From Haemonchus contortus (Eukaryota > Nematoda > Chromadorea > Rhabditida > Trichostrongylidae), in contig LS997562.1 of NCBI GenBank assembly GCA_000469685.2, forward strand, positions 18,513,813 through 18,577,812: a stretch of DNA of 64,000 bases, read 5' to 3'. Below, one piece after another: positions 49,317 to 60,966 of the stretch. A program made the translations under genes and the position numbers. Positions within the stretch are counted from its first letter, which is position 1. Each line of letters begins with the position of its first letter. The notes under the pieces were generated by a model that saw only the letters and a list, made by a program, of their open reading frames with translations, was not told the origin of the DNA and did no database searches.

Positions 49317-52300
49317 GTAAGTATTTCATCTATTCTTATTGGTCCTTTTCTGAAAGTACCCTTCTCTTTTAGTCGGCTTTCCATCTTTATATGGCCCTTA
49401 ATAGCCAGATGTTGCCTTCATGCATATACTACACGGTAACCAGATACCCTTTCCAGCAGTTGCTACTCGATAACCCTCATGTGCCTTTCTTCTCTTATTT
49501 TTGCACCTTCTTAGCGGAACTCTAGGACTTTACTCTCTGTGAGGCTGTACTAGAGCTCTCAGTAGACCGATTGAATAGGGCCCTTGCCCGATATAGCTTT
49601 ATCTGTTTTTACTTCCGAAATGATTTGTCAGAGTTTCCTGAAAGCCTGTGCTAGGGTGGGGAACCAAGCTTACCATGGACAATTTCATCCTCTACTTTCC
49701 ACATATCCTGGGCTACTTGGAAGTTAAGGGACAAAGTTTTGAAAGTCTCTACTCAATTTGGTGGCCGACTGTTTTGGAGTGCTACTTACAAATACTCATC
49801 GAGAGCTGCAGTTGAGACGTCACGTAATCCTCTTTTCGTTTAAAATGAAAACAAACAAAAGTTTGACCGTTTCTTAACTCAAAGAATTCTTCGTACCACG
49901 AATTGAAACTACTGGATGCTCGGTGTCTGAAATGCTTCCGTCAGTACTTTCAAGAGAACTTTCAGATTTATAGCCTTCAGATTCGTAAGCCGATACATGA
50001 ACCAAATTTCATTTTTCTGGATCACTATTAATCCATTCCCATCCGGTGCTTCGTAAGTGCTGAATAATAAGATGAAAAAAGCAGAATTTCATTTCATAGA
50101 CCATCAAGCAAAAATCGTGTCGCTCTAGTTAGACCACTCCATCAATTCTTCCGTTCGTAAGGGTAGAGAGAACTGAAAAAAGGAGGGATTGAGCTGAAAC
50201 TGATCCCCAAAACACATGGACCCTTTCTAGGTTGAATTTGACGGGAGAAATAGTTAGCAATTAGAGCGAGGTTACAAGCTGCCTTACGAAGACTGGGAGA
50301 TTTTCAATTTGGGGCTCATCATTTGATCAGGAAAACTACTGGAAATTGGCATTCCAGTGCGAATTCGGCCGTGAAGTTCACTCCTGACCGGATTTAGAAA
50401 ACTCGATTTCAAACCTTCCGAAACTCCAGTTTTTGGTCTGGGTCAACCTCTGGGTGATTGTTCCCGAGAGGGAACGATCCAGTCTTTCAAAAAAAGATGA
50501 GCTCATTTATAAAAATTTTGAGGCTATCTGAAAGTCATGGAGGATCTCTCTATCGATCTAGTAGCAAAGCAATCGGTCGGCGATGTCAGTTGTCATCTGG
50601 ATAGTCAGCGGTTTATTTTAATCAGATGTGCGAATTACTCATAGTGAGATTGCGGAGCACGTCTGTGGCTGCTCCCCAGCCTAAGTGTGTTCGCGTTTTT
50701 GCCGCTAGGGCCAGGCGTCGTTTGAGAGATGGCAAAGAAAGATTATGGGCTCCCACGACCGCATTTACCACCAGTGATTTAGAGGGAGCGAAACCCAGGG
50801 CCATTGACGAAAGAATGATGATGCCTCTGGCCTGATTCCTACACTCAATGCTTTCACATTTGTTCACCTCCTCGTAGACTTACCGTGTTCCAGCCCTCTC
50901 CATCACCTCCGGCAGCTTCTTCGAACTCGGAGGGGATCGTGGCCGATTGCGTGGTGTGTGGTGACAAATCTAGCGGTAAACATTATGGACAGTTCTCGTG
51001 CGAGGGCTGTAAGAGTTTCTTTAAGAGGTTCGTCATAATAGCAGTTCTCTATTGGAATTGGTTGATAGCCCAGGGTGAACAGTTTCAGGTCGATCAGACG
51101 ATCACTTTCGTACGCATGTCGAGGTTCGAAGAATTGCCCCGTGGATGTGAATCATCGGAATCAGTGCCAGTTTTGTCGATTGAAGAAATGCGTTAAGATG
51201 GGAATGAGAAGGGAAGGTAAGTGCTCAGGACGACCCTACCTGTGAACTTTTTTTGGAATAAACCATGCAGCTTGGCCCATGAACCTTTGGGCACAGGATG
51301 GAGTTTCTTCCATTTAAAGCCTTTTTGACATCAGCTTGGACATGAGCTGGTCAACTCAAAAGGGGTTGAAGCTACAACAAGCCTATCAATAAGTCAAGGA
51401 GCTCGATCTTGAATTGCTCAACCAGTGGTCGATCCCTAGTATACGTTCATTTTTTAGCTCATTGTAAATCTATTGATTTAGCAGTTCAACGTGGACGTCT
51501 TCACAATGGACCACCTTTTCTGGGTTATTTGTTTCCACCACCGTTTATGCCACGACCACCGTTCCCGTTCTTTCATCCCCTAATGATGAATTTTCCTGAT
51601 ACAGCCGACACCGTCCCTCGCCTAGCTGAGCCAGGTATGAACTCTTTTCCGTTTTCTGGCGATTCCTTGTATGGTATTTTTCTAGACAAAGCAACTTTGC
51701 CAAGCTGTTGGCCAGCAAGAGATATCGGTACCAATTTCTTATCTTGTACAGTGGATTGGGCTAGACAGCTATCATTTTTCAGCGATCTCACTCAGCAAGA
51801 TCAGGTTCGTGCTTGTGAGGCTTCTCGAAAGAATACCTCAATGCTTAAGTGTCTTCCAGATTACCTTACTACAGTCCAGCTGGGTCCAGTTGTTTGTGCT
51901 GTGCTCTGCTAGCGGAGCCATTCCGTTAGTGACTCCGGAAGAGGCTGACGCCAAGAACTGCAACGTCTACATGGTGGGTCACTGGTGTTCAAGTATCTTT
52001 GGCGATTATCTTTGGAGGAATTGTTGAGGGTTTCAGGAACACGTCGAGCGCCTTCGCTCAATTCATATGGACTTCTTCGAAATGAACAGCCTTAAAGCGG
52101 CTATACTGTTCAACCCAGGTTGGTCCAAATGGTCCAGATAGTCAGAAATAGCCCATGCAGACCATTGTTAAGGCCGGCTAAGTCATGATTTACGATCCAT
52201 TACCCAGATCTCTCCACATTTTATTGCCGAAATAAGTATTTCACAAAGGGCTGCACCTCACGACTCTCTGAGTTTGGCCTCAGAAGACAAGGCTGTACGA

Positions 52301-54010
52301 GTTCAGTTCTCCCCAGGCGATTTCAAGGTTATTGCTTCCCTTGTATAGTTCCTTGAGGGCGTTTTATGCCTGGCATTCCTACATTTCCGCAAATTCTTGA
52401 CAAGATGTCTATGAAATTGCTTTGTCATCTGATTGATTTTGTGATCATTTTGGTGCTGGTTGATAGAGTTAAATGTGCACTTATGAGTCTAACAGTAATA
52501 ATTGAGCCGTTCGTGGGTGATGAGTTCAGTTTTACCTGTCCCTCACCCTTTCCCTCTTCGCCAGAAAGACTATTTCTCTAAAAAATGAAGTGGGAATCAT
52601 CACTGATGCCATCGGGGTTCAAAATTGCCCACTGACGGCTAGGCTGGTGGAGCTTTTAATTCGTGCTACCGTAATCCGGGCTGAGGAGTTGCGAAGCAGC
52701 CGTCAGTGGAGGAGGGCGTAATCTGCGATTTGCATCGTGCCATACACTTGCACCCCATCCATTATGAGGGACCTAGCGATCCAATTCGAGATAAATTCCA
52801 GACAACTAGCCTCGACGGGCTGCTGGCAAAAACTAGACAAAGACAGAGAGATGCTCAGCTTCAGTTGTTCCACCAACACTAGGGCTGACGTCGTATTTCA
52901 GATACTCCAGCATTGAATGAGCCATTGAAGGTGGAAACAATACAGGAGAAGATCCAAGCGTCTTTAGATGAGTACTGTAGGACACAGAAACCCCATCAGG
53001 TGAGCATAATCCGCATGAATTTTTTCAAGTTCTGAAAAGGAATGCTGAAAAATTGTCACAGCTGCTCATTGCTCCATACCTCCGTCCGACTCCCTCTAGC
53101 TGAATCCGTCCGAATCTCACATTGAGATTGAGGTTTTCTGAGTTGAACCTCCGAAAAAACATGAAAAAATTAAAAATAAAGGACCATTCGGGCCACTTTT
53201 TGAGTTAGTTATTTTCACTCTTACAAGAGCTCTACAGCATCAACTGTCCAGAAAGGTTCTTGTATGGGTTCTTAAGGAGAGCAGCAGTACCCGGGAGTCG
53301 GCGGTACCCTTATAATAAATACTGACCATGAATTGAGCAAGGCAGACGTCAGTAAGCAGAGGCGCTTACGTGTCCTCCAGTTAAAGTTGTCGATCAGCAC
53401 TACAGCACCAACTCTCCTTTCATTCTTCTTAGGTCTTTGAGTTTGTCTTCAAGTCGTGTAGAAACCGCACGGTGACAGTAACGAGAGGGCATAATACCAG
53501 ATAGCGACTACCACCTGATTTTTGCGAGAGTCTGGGTCAAATTTTCAAAAAGCTAGATTTTGGGGATCAACTAGCCACTTAGACGAGCCTGGTTTATAGG
53601 CTTGGAGCTTGAAGTATAGTGCAGAATCCACGTTTCTGCACTACACCTTTCTCACAGAGTGCTATTTTTTACCTCTTGATTAAGCAAATCTTCTTAACCC
53701 CTTTCTTGTAATGACATTCGTACTCAACCAGAGCATGACACTGAAATAGTCCAATTTTTGTTTATTCCCTACATTCAGTCATCTCATTCATAACCCACCG
53801 TTTTAGGCTGGTCGTTTCGGTCGTCTTCTGCTTCGGCTACCGGCTCTTCGAGCACTTGACAGCTCAACGATCGAATCCTTGTTTTTCACCAAATTGCACA
53901 CTTCGGTGGCTGCCACTATCAAGGAGCTTGTCACTCAGCCTGTTCTTATCCCAAAATTCTGGCCTATTCCAATGTTTCCACAATTCCCAGTTCCTCCTAC
54001 TTTGCCCTGA
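49206..54010 (+). CDS. unc-55: COUP-TF/NR2F-type nuclear hormone receptor, UNC-55 orthologue
   Basis: The join is 49206-49316, 50894-51027, 51089-51216, 51482-51804, 51860-51973, 52037-52118, 52902-52999 and 53807-54010. It is 1194 nt, 397 aa plus stop, all phases consistent. The DNA-binding domain has the eight zinc cysteines from [20 protein letters not shown] (P-box CEGCKS) to [17 protein letters not shown]. The ligand-binding domain follows, with [36 protein letters not shown] and [20 protein letters not shown] matching COUP-TF. In C. elegans UNC-55 is a transcriptional repressor in VD motor neurons that blocks the DD synapse-remodelling programme; orthologous function is inferred. The C-terminus replaces the usual AF-2/WPYM end with a Pro/Phe-rich tail ([11 protein letters not shown]). 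The first coding exon is the least certain part. Confidence 0.88.
50894..51027 (+). CDS. unc-55: unc-55 exon: first zinc finger
   Basis: The acceptor is gtgttccag. After [18 protein letters not shown] comes [20 protein letters not shown] then CKSFFKR. This is the first C4 finger with the COUP-type P-box CEGCKS. It ends in the middle of the Arg codon and is followed by a 61-bp intron. Confidence 0.93.
51089..51216 (+). CDS. unc-55: unc-55 exon: second zinc finger
   Basis: It lies between gtttcag and gtaagt. It reads [20 protein letters not shown], then [20 protein letters not shown] and RRE. The four second-finger cysteines are present, followed by the T/A-box start, nearly identical to COUP-TF. 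Confidence 0.93.
51482..51804 (+). CDS. unc-55: unc-55 exon: hinge and LBD helices 1-3
   Basis: The acceptor is tgatttag. It starts [20 protein letters not shown] (COUP-TF has AVQRGRMP), passes a Pro/Phe-rich hinge, and ends with the LBD signature [17 protein letters not shown]. The phase 0 donor gttcgt lies before a 55-bp intron. Reading through that intron would hit a stop, so splicing is required. Confidence 0.9.
51860..51973 (+). CDS. unc-55: unc-55 exon: LBD helices 4-6
   Basis: It follows tcttccag and reads [19 protein letters not shown], then [19 protein letters not shown]. It matches the V-LLR--W-ELF-LNA-Q block of COUP-TF. The donor ATG/gtgggt is chosen because it alone joins the next exon in phase. 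Confidence 0.85.
52037..52118 (+). CDS. unc-55: unc-55 exon: LBD helix 7
   Basis: It lies between gggtttcag and gttggt. It reads [20 protein letters not shown] then AAILFNP, matching the [22 protein letters not shown] block of COUP-TF. It ends in phase 1. Confidence 0.88.
52902..52999 (+). CDS. unc-55: unc-55 exon: LBD helices 8-9
   Basis: It lies between gtatttcag and gtgagc. It reads [20 protein letters not shown], then [13 protein letters not shown]. It matches the VESLQEK-Q-AL-EY-R-Q-P-Q block of COUP-TF. The 783-bp intron before it contains no recognisable element. Confidence 0.9.
53807..54010 (+). CDS. unc-55: unc-55 last exon: LBD helices 10-12 and C-terminus
   Basis: After cgttttag it reads [20 protein letters not shown], then [20 protein letters not shown], and ends [16 protein letters not shown] before TGA at 54008. 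Helix 10/11 is strongly conserved. The AF-2 helix is weak (ATIKELVTQ) and is followed by an unusual aromatic/Pro-rich tail. Confidence 0.92.
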   Translation, partial: AGRFGRLLLRLPALRALDSSTIESLFFTKLHTSVAATIKELVTQPVLIPKFWPIPMFPQFPVPPTLP

Positions 54011-54520
54011 ACTTTGCTTGTCTTATCAGTGATATTCCAAAGAAACATACTTCGCTAGTCATCAGTAGACTGGTAGTCTTCATGCAGTGCGATCAAAACT
54101 GTTGTACATTGGGTCCCTTCAATTTCATCAGCCGGGGTTTTTTGAAGTAGATCGCTCTTTATCCAAGACAGATGAGCCATTTGTGAGATCTAGTGTGCCA
54201 AAAGAGCTATAGTGCCCGATGCTTGGATTCCTACCGAATAGAAAGGTTGGGAATTCGCTTCATGTGGAAAATGGACCAAATGACCCAAAGGTTTGATTGG
54301 AGAGTGATTTTCCTGAATATAATTAGGTTTAGAAGATCTGTATGTACATCTAATGTCTCCTATGCTACCACATAGAACTGCTTCGTCAGAATTTTATGGA
54401 TCTTATCTCCTACCGTATTCTTCTGTTAGTTCAGTTCATTTGAATATCGGAATTATGAGAGCTTTAGTTTTATTTTAGAACTTTGTACTTTGATACCATT
54501 GACCGATTGATGTACGGGTG

Positions 54521-54526
54521 AATAAA
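54521..54526 (+). terminator. Candidate poly(A) signal AATAAA for unc-55
   Basis: This is the first canonical AATAAA after the unc-55 stop codon, implying a 3' UTR of about 0.5 kb. No other gene lies between. Confidence 0.4.
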
Positions 54527-55107
54527 TGTAGATGTGAGGCTAATCCTTGAACCACAGTAATGGAAAGCGAACGAAAGCGGGCGCATTCATGGGCGCTCTT
54601 AAGCCCAATCGTCATTCTTTGAGGGTGACGGGGTTCTGCCCGAAAGGATTAGACCGCTCTTTTCCATCAGCCGATGGGCAATCCAGTGAAGTCTTCATTG
54701 GTTTCATGGTAATCTTGATAGAAAAAGTATTCATATTATGTTGATCAACGATCAGCATAATACCGTAGTCCACACCATTCCCGTTCATCTAATTATTATA
54801 CGCCGCGCATCCGATTTACGTGCCGTACCGTCGAATCATTTGATTGCGCTTTCGGTCTGAAAAGATTACGTTTGTGATAATGATTTTTCTTTTTCTTCTA
54901 TTAGATTGAGAAACCATGGAAAGAAATGGAATGGTCGACAAAGCGCTAAAGCCAAATCACCTCCAGAGCAGGAGGAATCAGTGCACCCTCAGTGACTTCT
55001 TACAGTATGTAACATTGATCCAATTTCTGGCTAGTCAACCCCGCATTGATGGCCGATACCTTTTGCAGTTCCTCCGCGGATATGTTCGCAACCACAAATT
55101 CAAAGGA

Positions 55108-55396
55108 CAAAGTTTTTCGCGTTAATAAATCCTGTCTGAGGGATGCGCCCCCGCACTCGGCTTCCATGCAGAATTGTAGTGGGGTAATGAGCGCGTATGT
55201 GGCCTATACAATGACTTGCGGTGGCCAGCCGATGTACAAGGCAGTGCTTTTATCCTCCCAGACGAGTCTGGTACCAATTCACCAGCCCCGGAGAGATGGA
55301 AGGCTTGGTTGGCCTAGGCGGGCATCGTTAAGGGATTCGAACCCCTAACCGCGCGTGTGATATAGTGCGCCTCTTGCCACTGAACCACCTCCGCCC
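55108..55396 (-). repeat. tRNA-derived SINE, family 1, full-length
   Basis: The minus strand starts GGGCGGAGGTGGTTCAGTGG, with B-box GGGGTTCGAATCCC. The complete body ends in GATTTATTAACGCGAAAAAC. TCGCAACCA occurs at about 55087 and 55400, a probable target-site duplication. Confidence 0.88.
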
Positions 55397-56244
55397 TTTA
55401 TCGCAACCATATTCTTCGAAATATAGGACTGAAGGTGGAAGAGGGCTTCCCACTAGCGAACGACTTTATGGCTCACTCGAAGCGTTCTTGTCAATCCATC
55501 TCTTCGAAGAGGCAATGAAACGCATGATGGACCCAAAACTATCTCTCATAATTCACTGCTGTGGTCATATGCATAACCGAATGATTCCAAGTCCGGGATA
55601 ACTGTTCGCATGGCGCATCCCACTACCACCTATGAGCGGTTCACACTTTCTTTCTGATTGTCAACGTAACAGCTGATATTCCCATGTATTCGCTGTGCTG
55701 GGTCCATAGCGGTCCTCCATGAGTTCCGAAGCTCATCAAACGCAGCACCGCTGACCCCGTGGGAGTACTCTGATGCCTGACCAAATGCGTTCGTCGCCGT
55801 GCTTGATAATGTCATGCGATCATCATAATAGCACATTACAGTATGCATGAATGATCGCTACGGGACCTCTCAACGACCCTTCACACAAAAGCTACCAATT
55901 CGAATGGACTTTATGCATATTATTGAGATTTGCTTAAGATAGCCCTGGGACTAAAGAGGTCGAAAAATCGCTGCAACTTCAAAATCCTATAAACAGTTTA
56001 TCTTCTTCTGTCCTACAGAAAAGCGGAAGTAATGACTAGCAGTTCCAGAAGATGTATAGTGTAATAAAACAAAAAAAGGGTAGAGATGTTCGCTGCCTGG
56101 GGTAAGCCATGTCCTCAATTTCATTTGAAACTCTGGGAAAGACTCGTTTGGGTCCTACCATCAAAACGACTTGTGGAAGCCTGCCGGTTCCGAGTCACTA
56201 CGCTCACCGCTCCAAGTAACCATGATAACTTAACAAATGAATGA

Positions 56245-56620
56245 ACGAAAATTTCAATTAGTCCGAGCTGGAAAGTCAAGTGGCTTAAGATCTGAAGAGC
56301 AGGATAGTCATTTCTCTACGCTTTTGAAGTCGGTCACCTTGGGTTGGCACCACCTCTGGACGGATTTGGCTTTGTGGGCGTTGCAGTACCTTCCTGCTGA
56401 AAGGACCACATGCTGTTCCAGCGAGCAGAGTCGGATGAAGGCTTCAGTACGTCCATCGGTAAGATCTCCAAGTACATTCCATTGCCAAATTCCCGGGCCG
56501 GCACTGACGAAACTACCGGCGTCATACCATTGACCTCTGGACATTTTGGCTCTGGACATTCTGTTGAGATCGGAAATGAAGTGAACTCCAATAATTCCTA
56601 TCCGTTGCCTTCCTTTTGAT
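56245..56620 (-). pseudogene. Tc1/mariner superfamily transposase pseudogene
   Basis: The minus strand reads GMTPVVSSVPAREFGNGMYL, LEILPMDVLKP and MWSFQQEGTA. After a frameshift come HKAKSVQRWCQPKVTDFKSV and, past a stop where Trp is expected, LSCSSDLKPLDF. These match the order TP-VF...W-FQQD-APAHKAK--Q-W...SSPDLNPLD- of Tc-like transposases. The central catalytic Asp is Glu (QQEG). Frameshift and stop make it non-functional. Confidence 0.6.
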
Positions 56621-57225
56621 GGTCATCCAGGATTCCTCGACTCTTAGGCAAGCTATTTCAATAGTACCTTTGAAAGCTTTGGCCTTTCTCCCCCTTCTGG
56701 TATTGTCTTGGATCGATCCTGCTTCTCTGTAGCGTTTAACAGCTGGTCATTATTGGAATCACAAAAAATTTTACTCTACTCTCCCTCTTCTTGTATGCGA
56801 AACATTGCAAGTGGGCAGAATGAGCCTTTATCATCCGAAAGATATGGGGAGTTCAATTCCAGTAAGCATGCATGCAAGAAAACCGATTTATACAACTAAT
56901 TGAATTCAATTGAAGTGTAACCATCAAATTATTCCCTTGAAAAATTTGACAATTTAACTTCAGTCAGTTGCTTTTAATTAATAGCCTAGGAGGGTTCTGA
57001 ACTTTGGCGCCCATAATTTTTGGGACACCCTGTCACGAATTCAAGCAATTCATTTTCATCCGTAAATGCGGTCGCGAGTAGTTGGTGAGCCAGCCTTACT
57101 GACTTCTGAGAGCAATTCACAATGCTCAATGTTGTCGATGTTCTCGTCCTTGGCGGATGGCCTTACCCGACGCCCTTTTCACAGAACTTATCACATATTT
57201 CACCATATACAGATCGGCCAGATTT

Positions 57226-57483
57226 AGGGTGTGGTGCAGTAGGAACGAAACTGTCGCGTCGCGGCAAGAGAGACGTCGCGCGGAAGGAATGTAGCAGAAT
57301 GCAGCAGCAAGTAAGAAATACAGGAACAGAAGAACTAACAGTAGAATCATGCTAAAAGTAATAATCGAATAGCGATTAAGCTGTATGAAGAACATTAGAA
57401 CTGTTATAATGAGGCAAATGGTCCGCAACAGTCGCTTGCGTGACGAATCGATTACACAGAACCGTTCTTACTGCCCGTCTCCC
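57226..57483 (+). mobile_element. Mutator-like MITE family M1, copy C
   Basis: It starts GGGTGTGGTGCAGTAGGAAC and ends ACTGCCCGTCTCCC. It is flanked by the perfect 10-bp direct repeat GCCAGATTTA (57216-57225, 57484-57493). It has the same length (258 bp) and orientation as copy B, with more substitutions. Confidence 0.85.
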
Positions 57484-57664
57484 GCCAGATTTACATTCTC
57501 GTGAGAATCCATCCCTAAAGACAATGAACTGTAGAAGGACTAAGTTTTATGGCACTGTCCACATCAGTATGCTATGCACCACCACATTCGACTTCCATTC
57601 AGAATCGGAGTTGTGTTGTGAATGCGCATGTGAATTCTTTCATCCTTCGAATGCTGCAATTTTT

Positions 57665-58210
57665 TTAGGTTGATGCATAATTATTGCAGATTTTTTCGCG
57701 GCTTCTTTTCCCTCGATAAAATTAAACTTTTAAACTCGGGATTTCTGTAGAAATAATCTTCTCGCTTCCCTAACAGAAATATGTCTAGAATGTCACTTTC
57801 ATATAAGCCACATTATGCTTTATTACTTCGAGAAATGTTGGAAGGCGGCACACTCATAACGTGTTTTCGACGTACTTCTCGAAGATGGAACAGTCAGCCA
57901 AAACCGAATAAAGAATGGAATCTGCTTCTACGGTCGCCCTGTTCACCTACAGATACTCCTATGGATTATCATGTTGATTGCCCGTTGAAAAAATGGCTAG
58001 TGAACAGAACTTTCGACGAAGTGGATGGCTCGATGGCCAACGTCAAAGCGTGATCGCCTCCAAGAACCGAAACTTCCTTGCCTGTGGAATTTGACCGCTT
58101 AGCAAATGGGAACCAGTGCTCGGCGTAGATGGTGGATATGTTCGGAGCAACTATTTGAACATGTCTTTGCTAAATATTTCTAAAATCCGCAATAATTATG
58201 CATCAACCTT
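57665..58210 (+). mobile_element. Internally deleted mariner element, ~545 bp
   Basis: The inverted ends start TTAGGTTGATGCATAATTAT (57665) and, from the other strand at 58208, GGTTGATGCATAATTATTGC; they agree over about 25 bases. Between them lies the 3' part of a transposase: CSPTDTPMDYHVD (for YSPDLAPSDYHLF), then after a frameshift IASKNRNFLACGI and KWEPVLGVDGGYV. It is a deletion derivative with stops. Confidence 0.7.
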
Positions 58211-60029
58211 ATATATTCGATCCATGCGCGATCCGTGTCGCGGTGCGCATAATGTCACTGTATCATTGTCGTCCATCAAAGGACAATGTCTGCAAAAAAC
58301 CAACTGGAAAAGTCGAGCTCAATTGGGTTGCAGGGGAGACGCTTCCTTGTCTCATGCTGTCATAGTGAAACGTAGTTAGAGCTCATGTACTGATTTTCAT
58401 CTGTCAACTTCTCGATTCTGCGATCTTTCCTTCCATTTTGCGGTAGTGAATCAGAGCATGTCCCTGCCCCCGTGAGCTTCAGGTAATCTCTAAACAGCAC
58501 ACTTTAGCAGACCATAGACCCTGCCAAAACGAACGCATGCTTCGAAGTCACCGACCATCACCAACCAGTACAAAATAGGGTGACCCTTATTTCCAAGACT
58601 TTTAACTACCGCACAGGTGAAACGGTTGCTCAGAAAGCTCGTCCCACTATATGTAAACAACTTCTGACCTAACTCTGATATCGTGATTCATCGAGAAAGT
58701 CATAGGAGCTATTCTGGATAGCACAGGCAGAAATCCTGAAGAAAAAGAGCCCTGATTGAATAGTTGGGCCCCCGTTCTATATTCTGCTTCGATGTATCAC
58801 AACTTTCCTAGCCATTATAGGATCTCCTTTCGCTTTCGCTCTGTTTTTTCGATGGAATTGCCCAACGATTCCAGTCCAACTGGAATGTCACCAAAGAAAG
58901 GGAAGTGTTTTTTGCAAGAGAGCAGTTCCATTCAAACTCGACTAGTAAACGCTAGATTGCTATGCAGTACAAAGAGTGTTCCATGGAACTGAAATGCCGT
59001 CGATGTCACTGAGACATGGGAACATTGGTCGTGGGACAATAAGTATGGGAACAAGTACGCTGAGGATGACAAAGCTGGACTGCCATAGTGTTGTGAGTAC
59101 AAGAGTACAAACCAGACCAACTTTCCGAACGAAAGAAGTTCTTTAATAAGAAACTTCTCAAGACCGAAAATTCAGTAGGAATGAAGGAAGTAAAGGTATT
59201 TGTGAACCTCGGGTGGCTGAGTACTTGGAAAAAGAAGATGAGGACATCCCGGATCTCGTTAGGAAGTTGAAATTTCGTGACATCTGGCACGAGCGGTATG
59301 GTATTCCAAATGGCGAAATGGCGAACTCGCTTTGGCCATGGTAACCGATTACCGTAAGAGGAACTGAATCTGAAATCAAGCTGTCACCTACACACTGTGT
59401 ACTGCAGAACTACTTCTCCTTCAGGCAGTAGATGACCAGCAGTGATGACGGAGATTTGAGCTGGTGGCTTTCTTTCATAACTAGATCGAGAAGAATTGAC
59501 GGCTCCCTTCGTTGTCAATGAAGAAAAAGATTTCTTTATGGATCGATTAGGAGCTCTACATCAAACTTCAAACTTTATGCTCATGATGGGAATCGCCTTC
59601 GATATCCCCAATTAGAAAAGGACTATGGCAACTTAGGATACCAAATGAGGCTCTGTCGGCTTGGAGTACGGTCTAGACAGAACTTAATAAGGGCCTAAAT
59701 TCCTACTTGGCCCAGGATCACATCCAAAAGTGACCTATTTTGAGGACTTTCTAGTGACTGTGCCATTCATAATGGAGAGCAAATGCTAAAAATTCATATA
59801 TTAGTCGTGACCAGTGCTAACAGTGGAAAAAATTTTCTGCATTTTTTGCATACTGTAGTCGACATTATATGCAGTTGCACACAACTGACACTCCGTCCGA
59901 GTATCCCCTTCCATGCCATCCGACGTTGTCGAATTCTTTTCCTTACTACTTTTCCTTATGATATACCTGTGTATCACCAATATTACCATTAACGAACTTT
60001 ATTACAAATGTCATACAAAACGCACTTCA

Positions 60030-60286
60030 GCGTTGATCATTTCCATTTCCGGGATGTACCTCTGCATTCCGCTTCCATTCAAGATTATAACATTTTGAAT
60101 GCGTATGGGGCTTATACAATGGCATGCACTGACCAGTCAATGTACATGTCAGGACTTTTATGCTCTCAGACGAGTATCTTACCAATCATCTGACCTTGGA
60201 GTGGTGGGAGGCTTGGTTGGCCTGAGGGATTACCAATCTGTGATGTATGCGCAATGCGGCTTACGGTGCTGCACCACCTTTATATG
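60030..60286 (-). repeat. tRNA-derived SINE, family 1, old copy
   Basis: Minus-strand order is retained (AAAGGTGGTGCAGC head, CAGGCCAACCAAGCCTCCCA, GGTAAGATACTCGTCTGAG, TGACATGTACATTGACTGG, AATGGAAGC, TGATCAACG), but with many substitutions. It lies head to head with the young copy that starts 41 bp further on. Confidence 0.7.
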
Positions 60287-60327
60287 AGCCATGGATCTGA
60301 AAATTTTCCAATACTCATAGCTCAATG

Positions 60328-60618
60328 GGCGGAGGTGGTGAAGTGGCAAGTGGCGCACTATATCACACGCATGGTCAGGGGTTCGAATCTCGGATCGTAC
60401 CCGTCTAGGCCGACCAAGCCTTTCATCCCTCCGAGGTCGGTGAATTGATACCAGACCCGTCTGGGAGGATAAAAGCACTGGCTTGTATATCGGCTGGCCA
60501 CCGCAAGTCATTGTATAGGCCACATGCGCACTCATTACGCCACTACGATTCTGAATGTAAGTCGAGTGCGGAGGCGCATCCCTTAGACGGGACTGGTTAA
60601 CGCCAGAAACCTTATCCT
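60328..60618 (+). repeat. tRNA-derived SINE, family 1, intact with perfect 15-bp target duplication
   Basis: It starts GGGCGGAGGTGGTGAAGTGG, with B-box GGGGTTCGAATCTCGG and a complete body ending CCTTATCCT. TACTCATAGCTCAAT occurs at 60313-60327 and 60619-60633. This defines the exact borders of the element (291 bp) and identifies it as a target-primed insertion. Confidence 0.95.
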
Positions 60619-60966
60619 TACTCATAGCTCAATATTGTAGGCAATCGTCTACCTCTTTCAGACTGAATAAGTGAATGAATTCAGAATGAAAAGTGAACCC
60701 GTACCCTCCTTACTTTTTATCGTTTCTTCCCTCAATCTTACAAGAACCGCAATCCACGTTTCTCCAGTGAAAGTCTAGCCCACACAGTAGGACTCAACTT
60801 TAGCGTACCCTGCTGAATTCGTACTCGTCGAGCTTTCAGGAGATTATATCATACCACACCGCTGAGTCGTAGAATGCTTGGAATATGCAACAAGAAAACT
60901 GAAAAAGAGCAGGCAGTTCATGCAAAAACAAAAGACAGCTTATGAGGACACAGTGACCTCCTTTTA

